64,000 nt of DNA from DHVE2 group archaeon (GTDB lineage Archaea > Thermoplasmatota > Thermoplasmata > Thermoplasmatales > Aciduliprofundaceae), in NCBI GenBank assembly GCA_026993785.1, contig JALWRZ010000010.1, forward strand, positions 213,199-277,198, written 5' to 3'. Positions 34,231-41,535 of this stretch are shown in pieces. Under the pieces are notes generated by a model. That model ran no database searches. It saw only the letters and a list, made by a program, of their open reading frames with translations, and was not told the origin of the DNA. A program made the position numbers and the translations under genes. Position 1 is the stretch's first letter. Every line of letters begins with the position of its first letter.

Positions 34231-34744
34231 CGAATCTCACCCCATACCAGAGAAACTCATCATCTATTTTTTCTGTATAGCTTTCTATCACATTCTCCTC
34301 CAGCAGATAGGATAATGCGTCCCTGATAGAGGATATATCGTAGCCCTTGAGATCTCCCTGCAGATACTTTGCCAGTTCAGTTAAGCCTTCCTCTTCCTTC
34401 TGTGGCGTGTTTTTCACACTCACCCTTAAATAGCCCCGCATCTTTATTTCCGCCTTTATAATGCGCCCGATTTTTAGATGGATGGAATCGTAATAGATGG
34501 CACGTCCTATACCCAGAAAATCTCCGTAATACCAACCACAGTGGGGACACATGTAAAGCGGGATATCGCTCTCAGCATCCACAAGCATCAGTTTGCCCTT
34601 ACCACAGTGCCTGCATATAAGGTCTGGAGTTATTTCTACCTTGGGTCTTTCATATACCACATAATCCTCTAACTTTGCACCACAGAATGGACAGTAGTTG
34701 GCATTATCGCTGAGCTTGGCACCGCAGTTGGGGCAATACTTCAT
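34217..34744 (-). CDS. Double zinc-ribbon protein of unknown function
   Basis: A 175-residue protein. An N-terminal zinc ribbon (YCPNCGAKLSDNANYCPFCG) is followed by a second zinc-binding module (CRHCGKGKL, CPHCGWYYGD) and a helical C-terminal half of about 90 residues, which may be a winged-helix-like segment (DISSIRDALSYLLEENVIE). Nothing catalytic is seen. The gene overlaps nop5 by 14 bases and would be transcribed with nop5 and moaE. A role in RNA or transcription is plausible only from the zinc ribbons and the neighbour. Confidence 0.8.
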   Translation of the reverse strand: MKYCPNCGAKLSDNANYCPFCGAKLEDYVVYERPKVEITPDLICRHCGKGKLMLVDAESDIPLYMCPHCGWYYGDFLGIGRAIYYDSIHLKIGRIIKAEIKMRGYLRVSVKNTPQKEEEGLTELAKYLQGDLKGYDISSIRDALSYLLEENVIESYTEKIDDEFLWYGVRFVDSD

Positions 34745-34783
34745 AGCTGCCCTATGATTTGGTGGGATTTAACATTTTCCTCG

Positions 34784-34870
34784 CTAAACTGGATCAACGA
34801 GCCAGCCCATAAAGAGAATGCTCCCTGTAGTTTTATCCACTATGAGAAACAGGAAAGGATGGTTGATTTT
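34784..34870 (-). pseudogene. Remnant of a serpin gene (C-terminal 28 codons)
   Basis: The minus strand encodes KINHPFLFLIVDKTTG and then SILFMGWLVDP before a TAG stop. This is the conserved C-terminal end of serpin protease inhibitors (consensus HPFLFLI...TGSILFMGRV.NP). An in-frame TGA at 34871-34873 closes the frame just upstream, and no further serpin sequence is seen before the divergent gene at 34925, so the rest of the gene has been deleted. It indicates a recently lost protease inhibitor. Confidence 0.75.
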
Positions 34871-34924
34871 TCATACATCAGCATCTAAATGCTTTTATTT
34901 ATCCTTTTTGCAAAAACACCAGAT

Positions 34925-35461
34925 ATGCATTCTCAAAAAAGGAAGTTAGAGCTGCACCTTTTAAGCAGAAAAAGTAGATATAATCTGCTCAAAATCTATA
35001 AATACCCTGACCACCATAGAAGATTTGTGGATGATATCGAGAGGAGGATAAGAAAGCTCGAGGATTTGCTTGAGAAATATCTGGAGAATGATTATTTAAT
35101 TTACATCAGGCATATCCTCGCTTCCTATCTCCGGCTTATAAATCTTTATGTGGAATATGGAAAGATAAGTCCGGCAATAATTTTTCCGGAGGTAAAGGAT
35201 CCCATATCTCGGGAAATAATCGAGATTCTATTTGCCTCTGGACAATTAAACACCTCACAAATAACTCAAGAGCTGAAGAAATCCCGAGGGAAAGCATCTC
35301 GGCGTATAGTCAGGGAGAAATTGAATAATCTTGTGGAGGCGGGAATTGTGGAATGCGAAGAAAGGAAAAATGAGAAGGTGTATTCCATCTCTGAGTATGC
35401 TGTCAAGAAGTGGTTAAAAGTGCTCGGAATAAATATAAGGGGAGATGCCCCTAAGGAATGA
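34925..35461 (+). CDS. Helical winged-helix regulator-like protein
   Basis: A 178-residue protein. The first 90 residues are charged and helical (RRFVDDIERRIRKLEDLLEKYLEN). Residues about 95-170 form a winged helix: SREIIEILFASGQLNTSQITQEL, a KASRRIVREKLNNLVEAG recognition part and the wing VECEERKNEKVYSIS. It is likely to bind DNA, but no target is evident. The ATG at 34925 follows a TTTATTTAT promoter element by about 28 bases, so the mRNA should be leaderless. The following gene starts 13 bases after its stop. Confidence 0.75.
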   Translation: MHSQKRKLELHLLSRKSRYNLLKIYKYPDHHRRFVDDIERRIRKLEDLLEKYLENDYLIYIRHILASYLRLINLYVEYGKISPAIIFPEVKDPISREIIEILFASGQLNTSQITQELKKSRGKASRRIVREKLNNLVEAGIVECEERKNEKVYSISEYAVKKWLKVLGINIRGDAPKE

Positions 35462-35474
35462 TGGAGGTGATAGA

Positions 35475-35870
35475 ATGGCAGAAGAGAAAAAGAAGGTGGA
35501 GATAGAAATGGACGATGATGAAAAGGATATAGAAGAGTTTAAAGAATTGATGAATACTCTCAAAGACACTGTACCCGCGCTTATAAAGGGAATTGTGGAT
35601 GCCATCTACTCCGAGCAGAGTGCAGAGGACTTTGGCAAGCAGGTGGCCAATTTCTACAAATCCCTGATAGACGCAGGCATGAGCAATGAGCAGGCTTTCA
35701 CACTTACTCAGAAATTTATGGAAAGCAGAGATATCGTTGGTATCTTGAAGAAGGTACTCTCCGAAGGAAATTGGGGGAAATGGAAAAATGAGAATGTGGA
35801 GCCAGATAAGATCGCAGAGAGGGTTAAAGAGGAGATAAGCGAAGAGCTAAAGAAAGAAGAAGAGAGCTGA
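35475..35870 (+). CDS. Acidic helical protein of unknown function
   Basis: A 131-residue soluble protein, strongly acidic at both ends (MAEEKKKVEIEMDDDEKDIE at the start, KEEISEELKKEEES at the end). The middle is amphipathic and helical, with SAEDFGKQVANFYKSLIDAGMSNEQAFTLTQKFM resembling a helical bundle. No family is recognised. The ATG at 35475 has GGAGGTGA four bases before it, a strong Shine-Dalgarno. It lies between the winged-helix gene and a small membrane protein gene, all likely cotranscribed. Confidence 0.75.
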   Translation: MAEEKKKVEIEMDDDEKDIEEFKELMNTLKDTVPALIKGIVDAIYSEQSAEDFGKQVANFYKSLIDAGMSNEQAFTLTQKFMESRDIVGILKKVLSEGNWGKWKNENVEPDKIAERVKEEISEELKKEEES

Positions 35871-35879
35871 GGGTTCTGC

Positions 35880-36110
35880 ATGGGACGCTCAGTGCTGTAT
35901 CTCATAGCGTATGTCCCTCTCCTTATAATTACTCTTATTTTCAGCTATATGGGGTATCTCCAGAAGGCGAAAAAATACAGGCGCATATTCTACAAAACCC
36001 TGAGAAAAGAAGGCGTGCCCAGAAAGACCGCAAAGGCCCTTTGCAATGAGATAAGAACTCTCAAACTTCGAGATTTCCTCAAATACGGAAATATGAGAAG
36101 TACCTGGTAA
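35880..36110 (+). CDS. Small membrane-anchored basic protein
   Basis: A 76-residue protein with one membrane helix at the N-terminus (SVLYLIAYVPLLIITLIFSY) and a basic cytoplasmic tail (KKYRRIFYKTLRKEGVPRKTAKALCNEI). No family is recognised. It follows the acidic protein gene by nine bases, so an acidic soluble and a basic membrane-bound product are made together; pairing of the two is an attractive but untested idea. Its 3' end overlaps the convergent trmG10 gene by 32 bases. Confidence 0.7.
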   Translation: MGRSVLYLIAYVPLLIITLIFSYMGYLQKAKKYRRIFYKTLRKEGVPRKTAKALCNEIRTLKLRDFLKYGNMRSTW

Positions 36111-37020
36111 GGGATTTATGCACCCTCAGGGGATACATCTCCACCAGGTCAAAATATTTCTCCCCTATTTTTATGCTCCGCTGATCAGGAAGAGAGATAA
36201 CCACCTTCGAGGATATCTCCTGAAATTTTTTGAATGCTCTCTCATAGAGCTGATAAACATCCTCTCCTCTGGTGGATGAGGATTTTCCATAGGGAGGATC
36301 AGTTACGATGGCATCGTATTTACCCTCAATCTCGCCCACATCCTTCGATTCCAATTCCGCCTTCAATCCAAATTTTCGAAGATTGATGCGCGAAGCTTCA
36401 ATCATCCTTTCATCTATATCGGAGCCATAGATGCGCATGCCCAAGAGTCCTGCTTCTATGAGTATACTTCCTGTGCCGCAGAAAGGGTCCAGAATTCTTG
36501 CACCACGGGGAACTCGGGCAAGATTCACCATTGCCCTTGCCAGGCGGGGATGCATAGTGATTGGGTATGATACGGGGAGATTTTTCGCTCTCCTGCTCTC
36601 AAAACTCTCCGAAGATGTGTTGTATAGTTCTATCCCCACATGAATTTTTCTGGCTATGGCCACGCGAACCACATGTTTCGGAAAGCTTAAGTTAACCCTG
36701 CCTTTTATTCTTCTACCTATTTCCCTCTCAAGCATCGCAGCGGAAATATCACGGAGTCCCATGTATCTTCTAGCTCTCACTGCAAAATCATCCAGTTGAA
36801 GATTTATCTCAGGGATATCCATAGATGTGGAGATATGCTGAGAGATCCTTCTAAGCAAACCGCCTCTTTTGAGCGGTTCCCATTCCTTGGTCTCTAAAAT
36901 AACCACGGGAAAATCCTTCTCTACAATGGAATAGGAGATGCCCTCTCCCACAAGTATTCCTCTCGTTTCTGCCATGGCCAGTTCCGGGTATTCGCCCCAT
37001 AGCTCAAGCATAACTCTCAT
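36079..37020 (-). CDS. tRNA (guanine10-N2)-methyltransferase TrmG10
   Basis: A 313-residue methyltransferase that makes m2G/m22G at tRNA position 10. A THUMP-type N-terminal region (about 1-150) is followed by the catalytic domain with the SAM motif ILDPFCGTGSILIEAGLLG and the base-methylation motif TDPPYGKSSS. The sequence HPRLARAMVNLARV before the SAM motif is also typical of the Trm-G10/Trm11 family. It is convergent with the small membrane protein gene, with a 32-base overlap. Identification rests on the fold order and the DPPY motif and is firm for the family. Confidence 0.9.
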   Translation of the reverse strand: MRVMLELWGEYPELAMAETRGILVGEGISYSIVEKDFPVVILETKEWEPLKRGGLLRRISQHISTSMDIPEINLQLDDFAVRARRYMGLRDISAAMLEREIGRRIKGRVNLSFPKHVVRVAIARKIHVGIELYNTSSESFESRRAKNLPVSYPITMHPRLARAMVNLARVPRGARILDPFCGTGSILIEAGLLGMRIYGSDIDERMIEASRINLRKFGLKAELESKDVGEIEGKYDAIVTDPPYGKSSSTRGEDVYQLYERAFKKFQEISSKVVISLPDQRSIKIGEKYFDLVEMYPLRVHKSLTRYFSYFRI

Positions 37021-37110
37021 ATTTCTCCCGATGTTGAACTACTTGCCACATTAAAATTTTACGCAGCATAATGCGTGAAAAATCTATTAGGGAAATGCGC
37101 ATGCACCCTT

Positions 37111-37953
37111 ATGAAACTCAGGCTCGATTGCATACCCTGCATTCTCAGGCAGGTTTTAAGGGCTTCCCGTCATTCCTCCCTGATGATGGAGCTTCAGGAA
37201 AAGATACTCCGCGAAAATATGCGACTACTTTTGAAAGAGAACTGGAATGTGACACCGCCGGAGCTTGCCCATAAGGCCCACGCCATAGTTAGAAAGTATG
37301 CAGGGGGAGACCCATACAAGGAGGTAAAGAAGAAGAGCAATGACGAAGCCCTTTCTCTTTATGAAGAGTTGAAAAATATTGTGGAAAATAGCAGAGATCC
37401 CCTTAGAACCGCTGTGAGGATAGCAATAGCTGGAAACATTATAGATTTTGGTGCCCTTGAAAAATTTGACGTGAGGAGAACAGTAGAAGACGTGCTCCAA
37501 AAGAATTTTGCCCACGATGATTATGAACTTTTTGTTAACAAGCTTGAGCATGCCTCTACCATTCTTTATTTCGCAGATAACGCTGGGGAAATAGTTTTCG
37601 ATAAGCTTTTAATAGAGACTCTGAGAAAAATGGGGGAGTATAAAATAACCCTCGTGGTAAAAGGAGGTCCCATAATCAATGATGCCACCATGGAAGATGT
37701 GAAGTATGTGGGGTTGCATCAACTTGTGGATGATATAAGATTTCTATCCAACGGAGAGGTGGGATATGAAAGAAACTCGCCCGAAGTGCGGGAATGGATT
37801 GAAAACCACGATGTTGTTATTTCGAAGGGACAGGGAAACTATGAAGGACTCAGCGAGTTTAGAGGTATCTTCTATATGCTCATAGTGAAATGCCCTGTGG
37901 TTGCCGAGGATATCAATGCTAAGGTAGGGGATATTGTTCTCCTATACCGGTAA
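37111..37953 (+). CDS. DUF89/ARMT1-like metal-dependent phosphatase
   Basis: A 280-residue member of the DUF89 family of damage-control phosphatases, thought to hydrolyse sugar phosphates and other reactive phosphate metabolites. The N-terminal DCIPCILRQ motif, the metal and substrate motifs FADNAGEIVFD and KGGPIINDAT, and the KGQGNYEGL motif near the C-terminus are intact. The ATG at 37111 is chosen because family members start with M-K-x-x-x-DCIPC; a GTG at 37075 would add 12 residues. It faces convergent folD. Confidence 0.9.
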   Translation: MKLRLDCIPCILRQVLRASRHSSLMMELQEKILRENMRLLLKENWNVTPPELAHKAHAIVRKYAGGDPYKEVKKKSNDEALSLYEELKNIVENSRDPLRTAVRIAIAGNIIDFGALEKFDVRRTVEDVLQKNFAHDDYELFVNKLEHASTILYFADNAGEIVFDKLLIETLRKMGEYKITLVVKGGPIINDATMEDVKYVGLHQLVDDIRFLSNGEVGYERNSPEVREWIENHDVVISKGQGNYEGLSEFRGIFYMLIVKCPVVAEDINAKVGDIVLLYR

Positions 37954-37972
37954 ACCACCTAGGAATTGCTCA

Positions 37973-38794
37973 TTAGGGAATCACTCCCTGCAACTTGGCT
38001 GCTTTGACAAGATTCTCAATGAGGCATGCGTTTGTAACGGTACCAACGCCCCCAGGCACCGGAGTTATCTTCGCTTTTCTCTCTATGGCTTCGAAATCAG
38101 CATCACCAACAATTTTCCCATCCACCACGTTTATACCCACGTCTATAACTATTGCGTCATCGTGCACCATATGCGCCTTGAGAAATCCGGGTCTACCCAC
38201 AGCTACAACTACTATATCCGCGTTTTTTGTTTTCTCCTCTAAATTCCTTGTTTTGCTATGGGTGATGGTTGGTGTGGCGTCCCTGTTGAGAAGCATGAGC
38301 GATAGAGGCTTGCCCACCACAGGAGTGCGGTTAATTATGAGAACATCCTTGCCTCTCAGCTCCGTCACGTTTTCAAGGATCCTTATGACTGCGCGGGGCG
38401 TATTGGGGGTAAGAACTTCCTTTCCAAGAAGAAGCTTTCCGTAGTTGACAGGGCTAATCCCATCCACGTCTTTAACGGGAGAGATGGCTTCCCTGACCTT
38501 CATGGCATCTATATTACGCGGCAACGGAAAATTTACCATTATTCCATGCACATTGGGATCTGAGTTGAGATTCTCTATAAGCTCAAGCACCTGCTTTTCC
38601 GTAGCGTACTTGAGATGATGGATTACCCCGTCGAATCCCATTTTTCTTAGAAGCTTTAAGTTGGATTTGGCATATACCAGCGAGGATTCATCCTCACCCA
38701 CTACAATGTTGTGAAGCATAAGCTTCTCTCCCCGTGCCTCTCTCTTTGCCTTTTCCCTAATTTCCTTGGCCAGAGATTTACATTGGATAATCAT
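37973..38794 (-). CDS. folD: Methylenetetrahydrofolate dehydrogenase/cyclohydrolase FolD
   Basis: A 273-residue bifunctional enzyme linking 5,10-methylene- and 10-formyl-tetrahydrofolate. The signature blocks are DESSLVYAKSNLKLLRKMGF, VHGIMVNFPLP, the NADP motif region INRTPVVGKPLSLMLLNRDAT and the terminal TPVPGGVGTVTNACLIENL. The substrate Lys in the first block is present as K43 within VYAKSN. Presence of FolD shows that this archaeon uses folate-type one-carbon carriers, at least in part. Confidence 0.95.
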   Translation of the reverse strand: MIIQCKSLAKEIREKAKREARGEKLMLHNIVVGEDESSLVYAKSNLKLLRKMGFDGVIHHLKYATEKQVLELIENLNSDPNVHGIMVNFPLPRNIDAMKVREAISPVKDVDGISPVNYGKLLLGKEVLTPNTPRAVIRILENVTELRGKDVLIINRTPVVGKPLSLMLLNRDATPTITHSKTRNLEEKTKNADIVVVAVGRPGFLKAHMVHDDAIVIDVGINVVDGKIVGDADFEAIERKAKITPVPGGVGTVTNACLIENLVKAAKLQGVIP

Positions 38795-38908
38795 AGACTT
38801 CTTAATCTCACCATGGATTAAAAATTTTGTGAATTATGACCCTCTCTCTTTCCGAAAGATAAGATTATGATTCGAAAAATATATCTCCTTCCAGGGGAAT
38901 ACCCCCCT

Positions 38909-40123
38909 ATGTCTCTGGATAAGGTGCTTAAAAAAATTGAAGAGCTCCAGGATGAGATGGTGAATTTTACCGTGGAAATGATAAAAATAAAGGCAGTGAA
39001 TCCGGCATTTGGTGGTGAGGGTGAGGCTAAGAGAGCAGAGTTTTTGGAAAAGAAGCTGAAGGAGATATGCGATGAAGTTAAAAGATACGATACCACCGAT
39101 GATAAGGGCATACTGCGGCCGAATCTGGTGGGAATAATATACGGAGAGAATAGGGATAGAACCCTATGGATTATAGGGCATATGGATACGGTGCCTGAGG
39201 GAGACCTCTCTCTTTGGGAGCATGATCCCTACGATCCGGTAGTCAAAGATGGGAAAATATATGGTCGTGGGACTCTTGATGATGGCCAGGCCATAGTTAC
39301 TTCATACTTTGCTGCCAAGGCAATACTTGATTCTGGTCTCAGGCCGAAGATCAATATAGGACTGGTTTATGTGGCCGACGAGGAGGCAGGCAGCAAGTAT
39401 GGACTGCACTATCTTATGGATAAGGGAATATTCAAGAAGGGCGACCTTGTTGTCATCCCCGATGCAGGTAACGAAGATGGCTCCTTCATAGAGATAGCGG
39501 AGAAGAGTGCCATGTGGATCAAAATCACCACCGTAGGTAAGCAGACCCACGCCTCAATGCCTGAAACGGGGATAAATGCCCATAGGGTGGCCATGAAATA
39601 CGCGCTGCTTGTGGATGAGTTCCTGCACAGGAAGTACGATGCGAAGAATGAACTTTTCTCACCTCCGGAATCCACCTTCGAGATGACCAAGAAGGAGGCC
39701 AATGTGGGAAACATAAACACCATTCCTGGGAAAGATGTGTTCTATTTCGATTTCAGGGTTCTTCCCGAATATGACCTGGATGAGATACTTGAGGATATGA
39801 GAAAGATAGCGGATATCGTGGAGAATGTGTTTGGAGCAAAAATAGAAATGGATATAGTGAGCAAGTCCAAGGCAGCACCGCCCACGCCTGTGGATAGCGA
39901 AATAGTTCAAAAATTAATTAAAGCGTTGAAAGAGCTTAGGGGCATCGAAGCCAAAGCCGGTGGAATAGGTGGTGGCACTGTGGCAGCAGCATTCCGAGCC
40001 GTAGGTATTCCTGCGGTGGTGTGGATGACCGCCGACGAGGTGGAGCACCAGCCCAATGAATTCTGCAGAATAAAGAACCTGGTGGAGGATGCGAAGGTCT
40101 TCGCTTATCTTTCCCTCACATAA
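38909..40123 (+). CDS. M20 family metallopeptidase (ArgE/DapE/carboxypeptidase type)
   Basis: A 404-residue dizinc hydrolase. Metal and catalytic residues are visible: the His-Asp pair in IIGHMDTVPEGD, the Asp in GRGTLDDGQA, the Glu-Glu pair in YVADEEAGSKYG, a later Asp in IPDAGNEDG and a final His in VEHQPNE. A dimerisation domain lies in the middle. It resembles the Sso-CP2-like succinyl-diaminopimelate desuccinylase group of archaea, but the substrate cannot be fixed by sequence alone. The ATG at 38909 follows AGGGGA; a start at 38867 would add 14 unconserved residues. Confidence 0.9.
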   Translation: MSLDKVLKKIEELQDEMVNFTVEMIKIKAVNPAFGGEGEAKRAEFLEKKLKEICDEVKRYDTTDDKGILRPNLVGIIYGENRDRTLWIIGHMDTVPEGDLSLWEHDPYDPVVKDGKIYGRGTLDDGQAIVTSYFAAKAILDSGLRPKINIGLVYVADEEAGSKYGLHYLMDKGIFKKGDLVVIPDAGNEDGSFIEIAEKSAMWIKITTVGKQTHASMPETGINAHRVAMKYALLVDEFLHRKYDAKNELFSPPESTFEMTKKEANVGNINTIPGKDVFYFDFRVLPEYDLDEILEDMRKIADIVENVFGAKIEMDIVSKSKAAPPTPVDSEIVQKLIKALKELRGIEAKAGGIGGGTVAAAFRAVGIPAVVWMTADEVEHQPNEFCRIKNLVEDAKVFAYLSLT

Positions 40124-40196
40124 TTTTTTGAGACGAATATCGAGAAAAAATTACTAAAATCGTAATATTTATTAGGCATGATGCAATCTTCCTATT

Positions 40197-40430
40197 GTGT
40201 GTCTTGCAATACCGGGAAAAGTTGTGGAGCTTCGTGGCAATGTGGCCGTAGTGGATTATGGAGGAATTAGAAGAGAAGCCCGCGTGGATTTCATCCCAGA
40301 TGTGAAAGTTGGAGATTATGTAATCGTTCACACAGGTTTTGCCATAGAGAAGATGGATGAAGAGGCGGCTAAGAGAAGTATAGAGGCCTGGAACGAGATC
40401 TTCACTCTTGAGGATTTTCCGGAGGAGTGA
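40197..40430 (+). CDS. hypC: Hydrogenase maturation protein HypC
   Basis: A 77-residue chaperone that carries the Fe(CN)2CO group with HypD during [NiFe]-hydrogenase assembly. The N-terminal MCLAIPGKVVE contains the essential Cys2; the GTG start places it correctly. The OB-fold pattern continues through VDYGGIRREARVDFI and GDYVIVHTGFAIEKMDEEEA-like residues. A TATA-like AATATTTATT lies about 28-30 bases before the GTG, suggesting a leaderless mRNA. First gene of hypCDFE. Confidence 0.95.
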   Translation: MCLAIPGKVVELRGNVAVVDYGGIRREARVDFIPDVKVGDYVIVHTGFAIEKMDEEAAKRSIEAWNEIFTLEDFPEE

Positions 40431-40433
40431 AAA

Positions 40434-41531
40434 TTGCAGGAAGCGTGGAGAGATGAGATTCTTGCCAAAAGAGTTCTGGTCGCCATATTTAACAAGGCGG
40501 AGAAATTGGGCAGGGAAGTTAGATTCATGGATGTTTGCGGCACCCATGAAGACACAATTACGCGCTATGGAATAAGGTCTCTACTGCCCAAGAATGTTAA
40601 GATTCTCGCGGGTCCCGGATGTCCTGTATGCATCACGCCTGTGGAAGATATCGTTGCAATGATGGAGATAATGAAAAAAGAGCCTAGTATACTGGTAACA
40701 ACCTTCGGGGACATGTACAGAATACCCACTCCCAAGGGTAGCTTTGCCGATATGAAAAGTAGGGGTTACGACGTGAGAATCGTTTATTCCATCTACGATT
40801 CCTACAAGCTTGCCCTCAAGCATAGGGATAGGCTTGTTGTGCATTTCTCCCCAGGATTTGAGACCACCACCGCACCTACAGCTGGAATGCTGTGGGAAGC
40901 TATAGAAAAGAAGGTGGAGAACTTTAAAATCTACTCTGTGCATCGCCTAACCCCGCCCGCCGTGGAGTTTCTATTGGAGCAGGGAACCATGCTGGATGGA
41001 CTCATCACCCCAGGTCATGTTTCCACAATCATTGGAGTTAAGGGATGGAAATATCTGACCTCGCGCTACGGAATTCCTCAGGTTATTTCAGGATTTGAGC
41101 CTCTGGATGTCCTCATATCCATACACATGCTTTTGCAGATGCTTATAGAAGGCCAGGCGGAGATAAAGAACGAATACGAGAGAGCGGTCAAATATGAGGG
41201 AAACATTGAAGCGCAGAAGAAAATAGATGCTTTGTTCAATGTGGTGGATGCTAAGTGGAGAGCATTGGGCATAATTAGGAGAAGTGGATATGTTCTTAAG
41301 AAGGAATATGAGGAGTATGAGATAAGGAGCAGCTATGAGGTGAATATAGAGGAGTTGCCAGATCTGGAGAAGGGATGCAGATGCGGCGAAGTGCTTCGAG
41401 GCTTGATACTTCCCTACGAATGCCCCCTTTTTGGTAGGGTTTGCACACCCCGTAATCCTGTAGGGCCATGCATGGTTTCCTATGAAGGAACATGCCAGAT
41501 TTTTTACAAGTATGGCTCCCTTTACGGGTGA
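40434..41531 (+). CDS. hypD: Hydrogenase maturation protein HypD
   Basis: A 365-residue 4Fe-4S protein that, with HypC, assembles the Fe(CN)2CO moiety. Family motifs are MDVCGTHEDTITRYGIRSLLP, AGPGCPVCITP, FSPGFETTTAPTA and a C-terminal cluster motif beginning GCRCGEVLRG. It starts with a TTG three bases after the hypC stop; the GGAGGAGTGA in the end of hypC serves as Shine-Dalgarno. The gene ends four bases before the chosen hypF start. Confidence 0.95.
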   Translation: MQEAWRDEILAKRVLVAIFNKAEKLGREVRFMDVCGTHEDTITRYGIRSLLPKNVKILAGPGCPVCITPVEDIVAMMEIMKKEPSILVTTFGDMYRIPTPKGSFADMKSRGYDVRIVYSIYDSYKLALKHRDRLVVHFSPGFETTTAPTAGMLWEAIEKKVENFKIYSVHRLTPPAVEFLLEQGTMLDGLITPGHVSTIIGVKGWKYLTSRYGIPQVISGFEPLDVLISIHMLLQMLIEGQAEIKNEYERAVKYEGNIEAQKKIDALFNVVDAKWRALGIIRRSGYVLKKEYEEYEIRSSYEVNIEELPDLEKGCRCGEVLRGLILPYECPLFGRVCTPRNPVGPCMVSYEGTCQIFYKYGSLYG

Positions 41532-41535
41532 GAGC

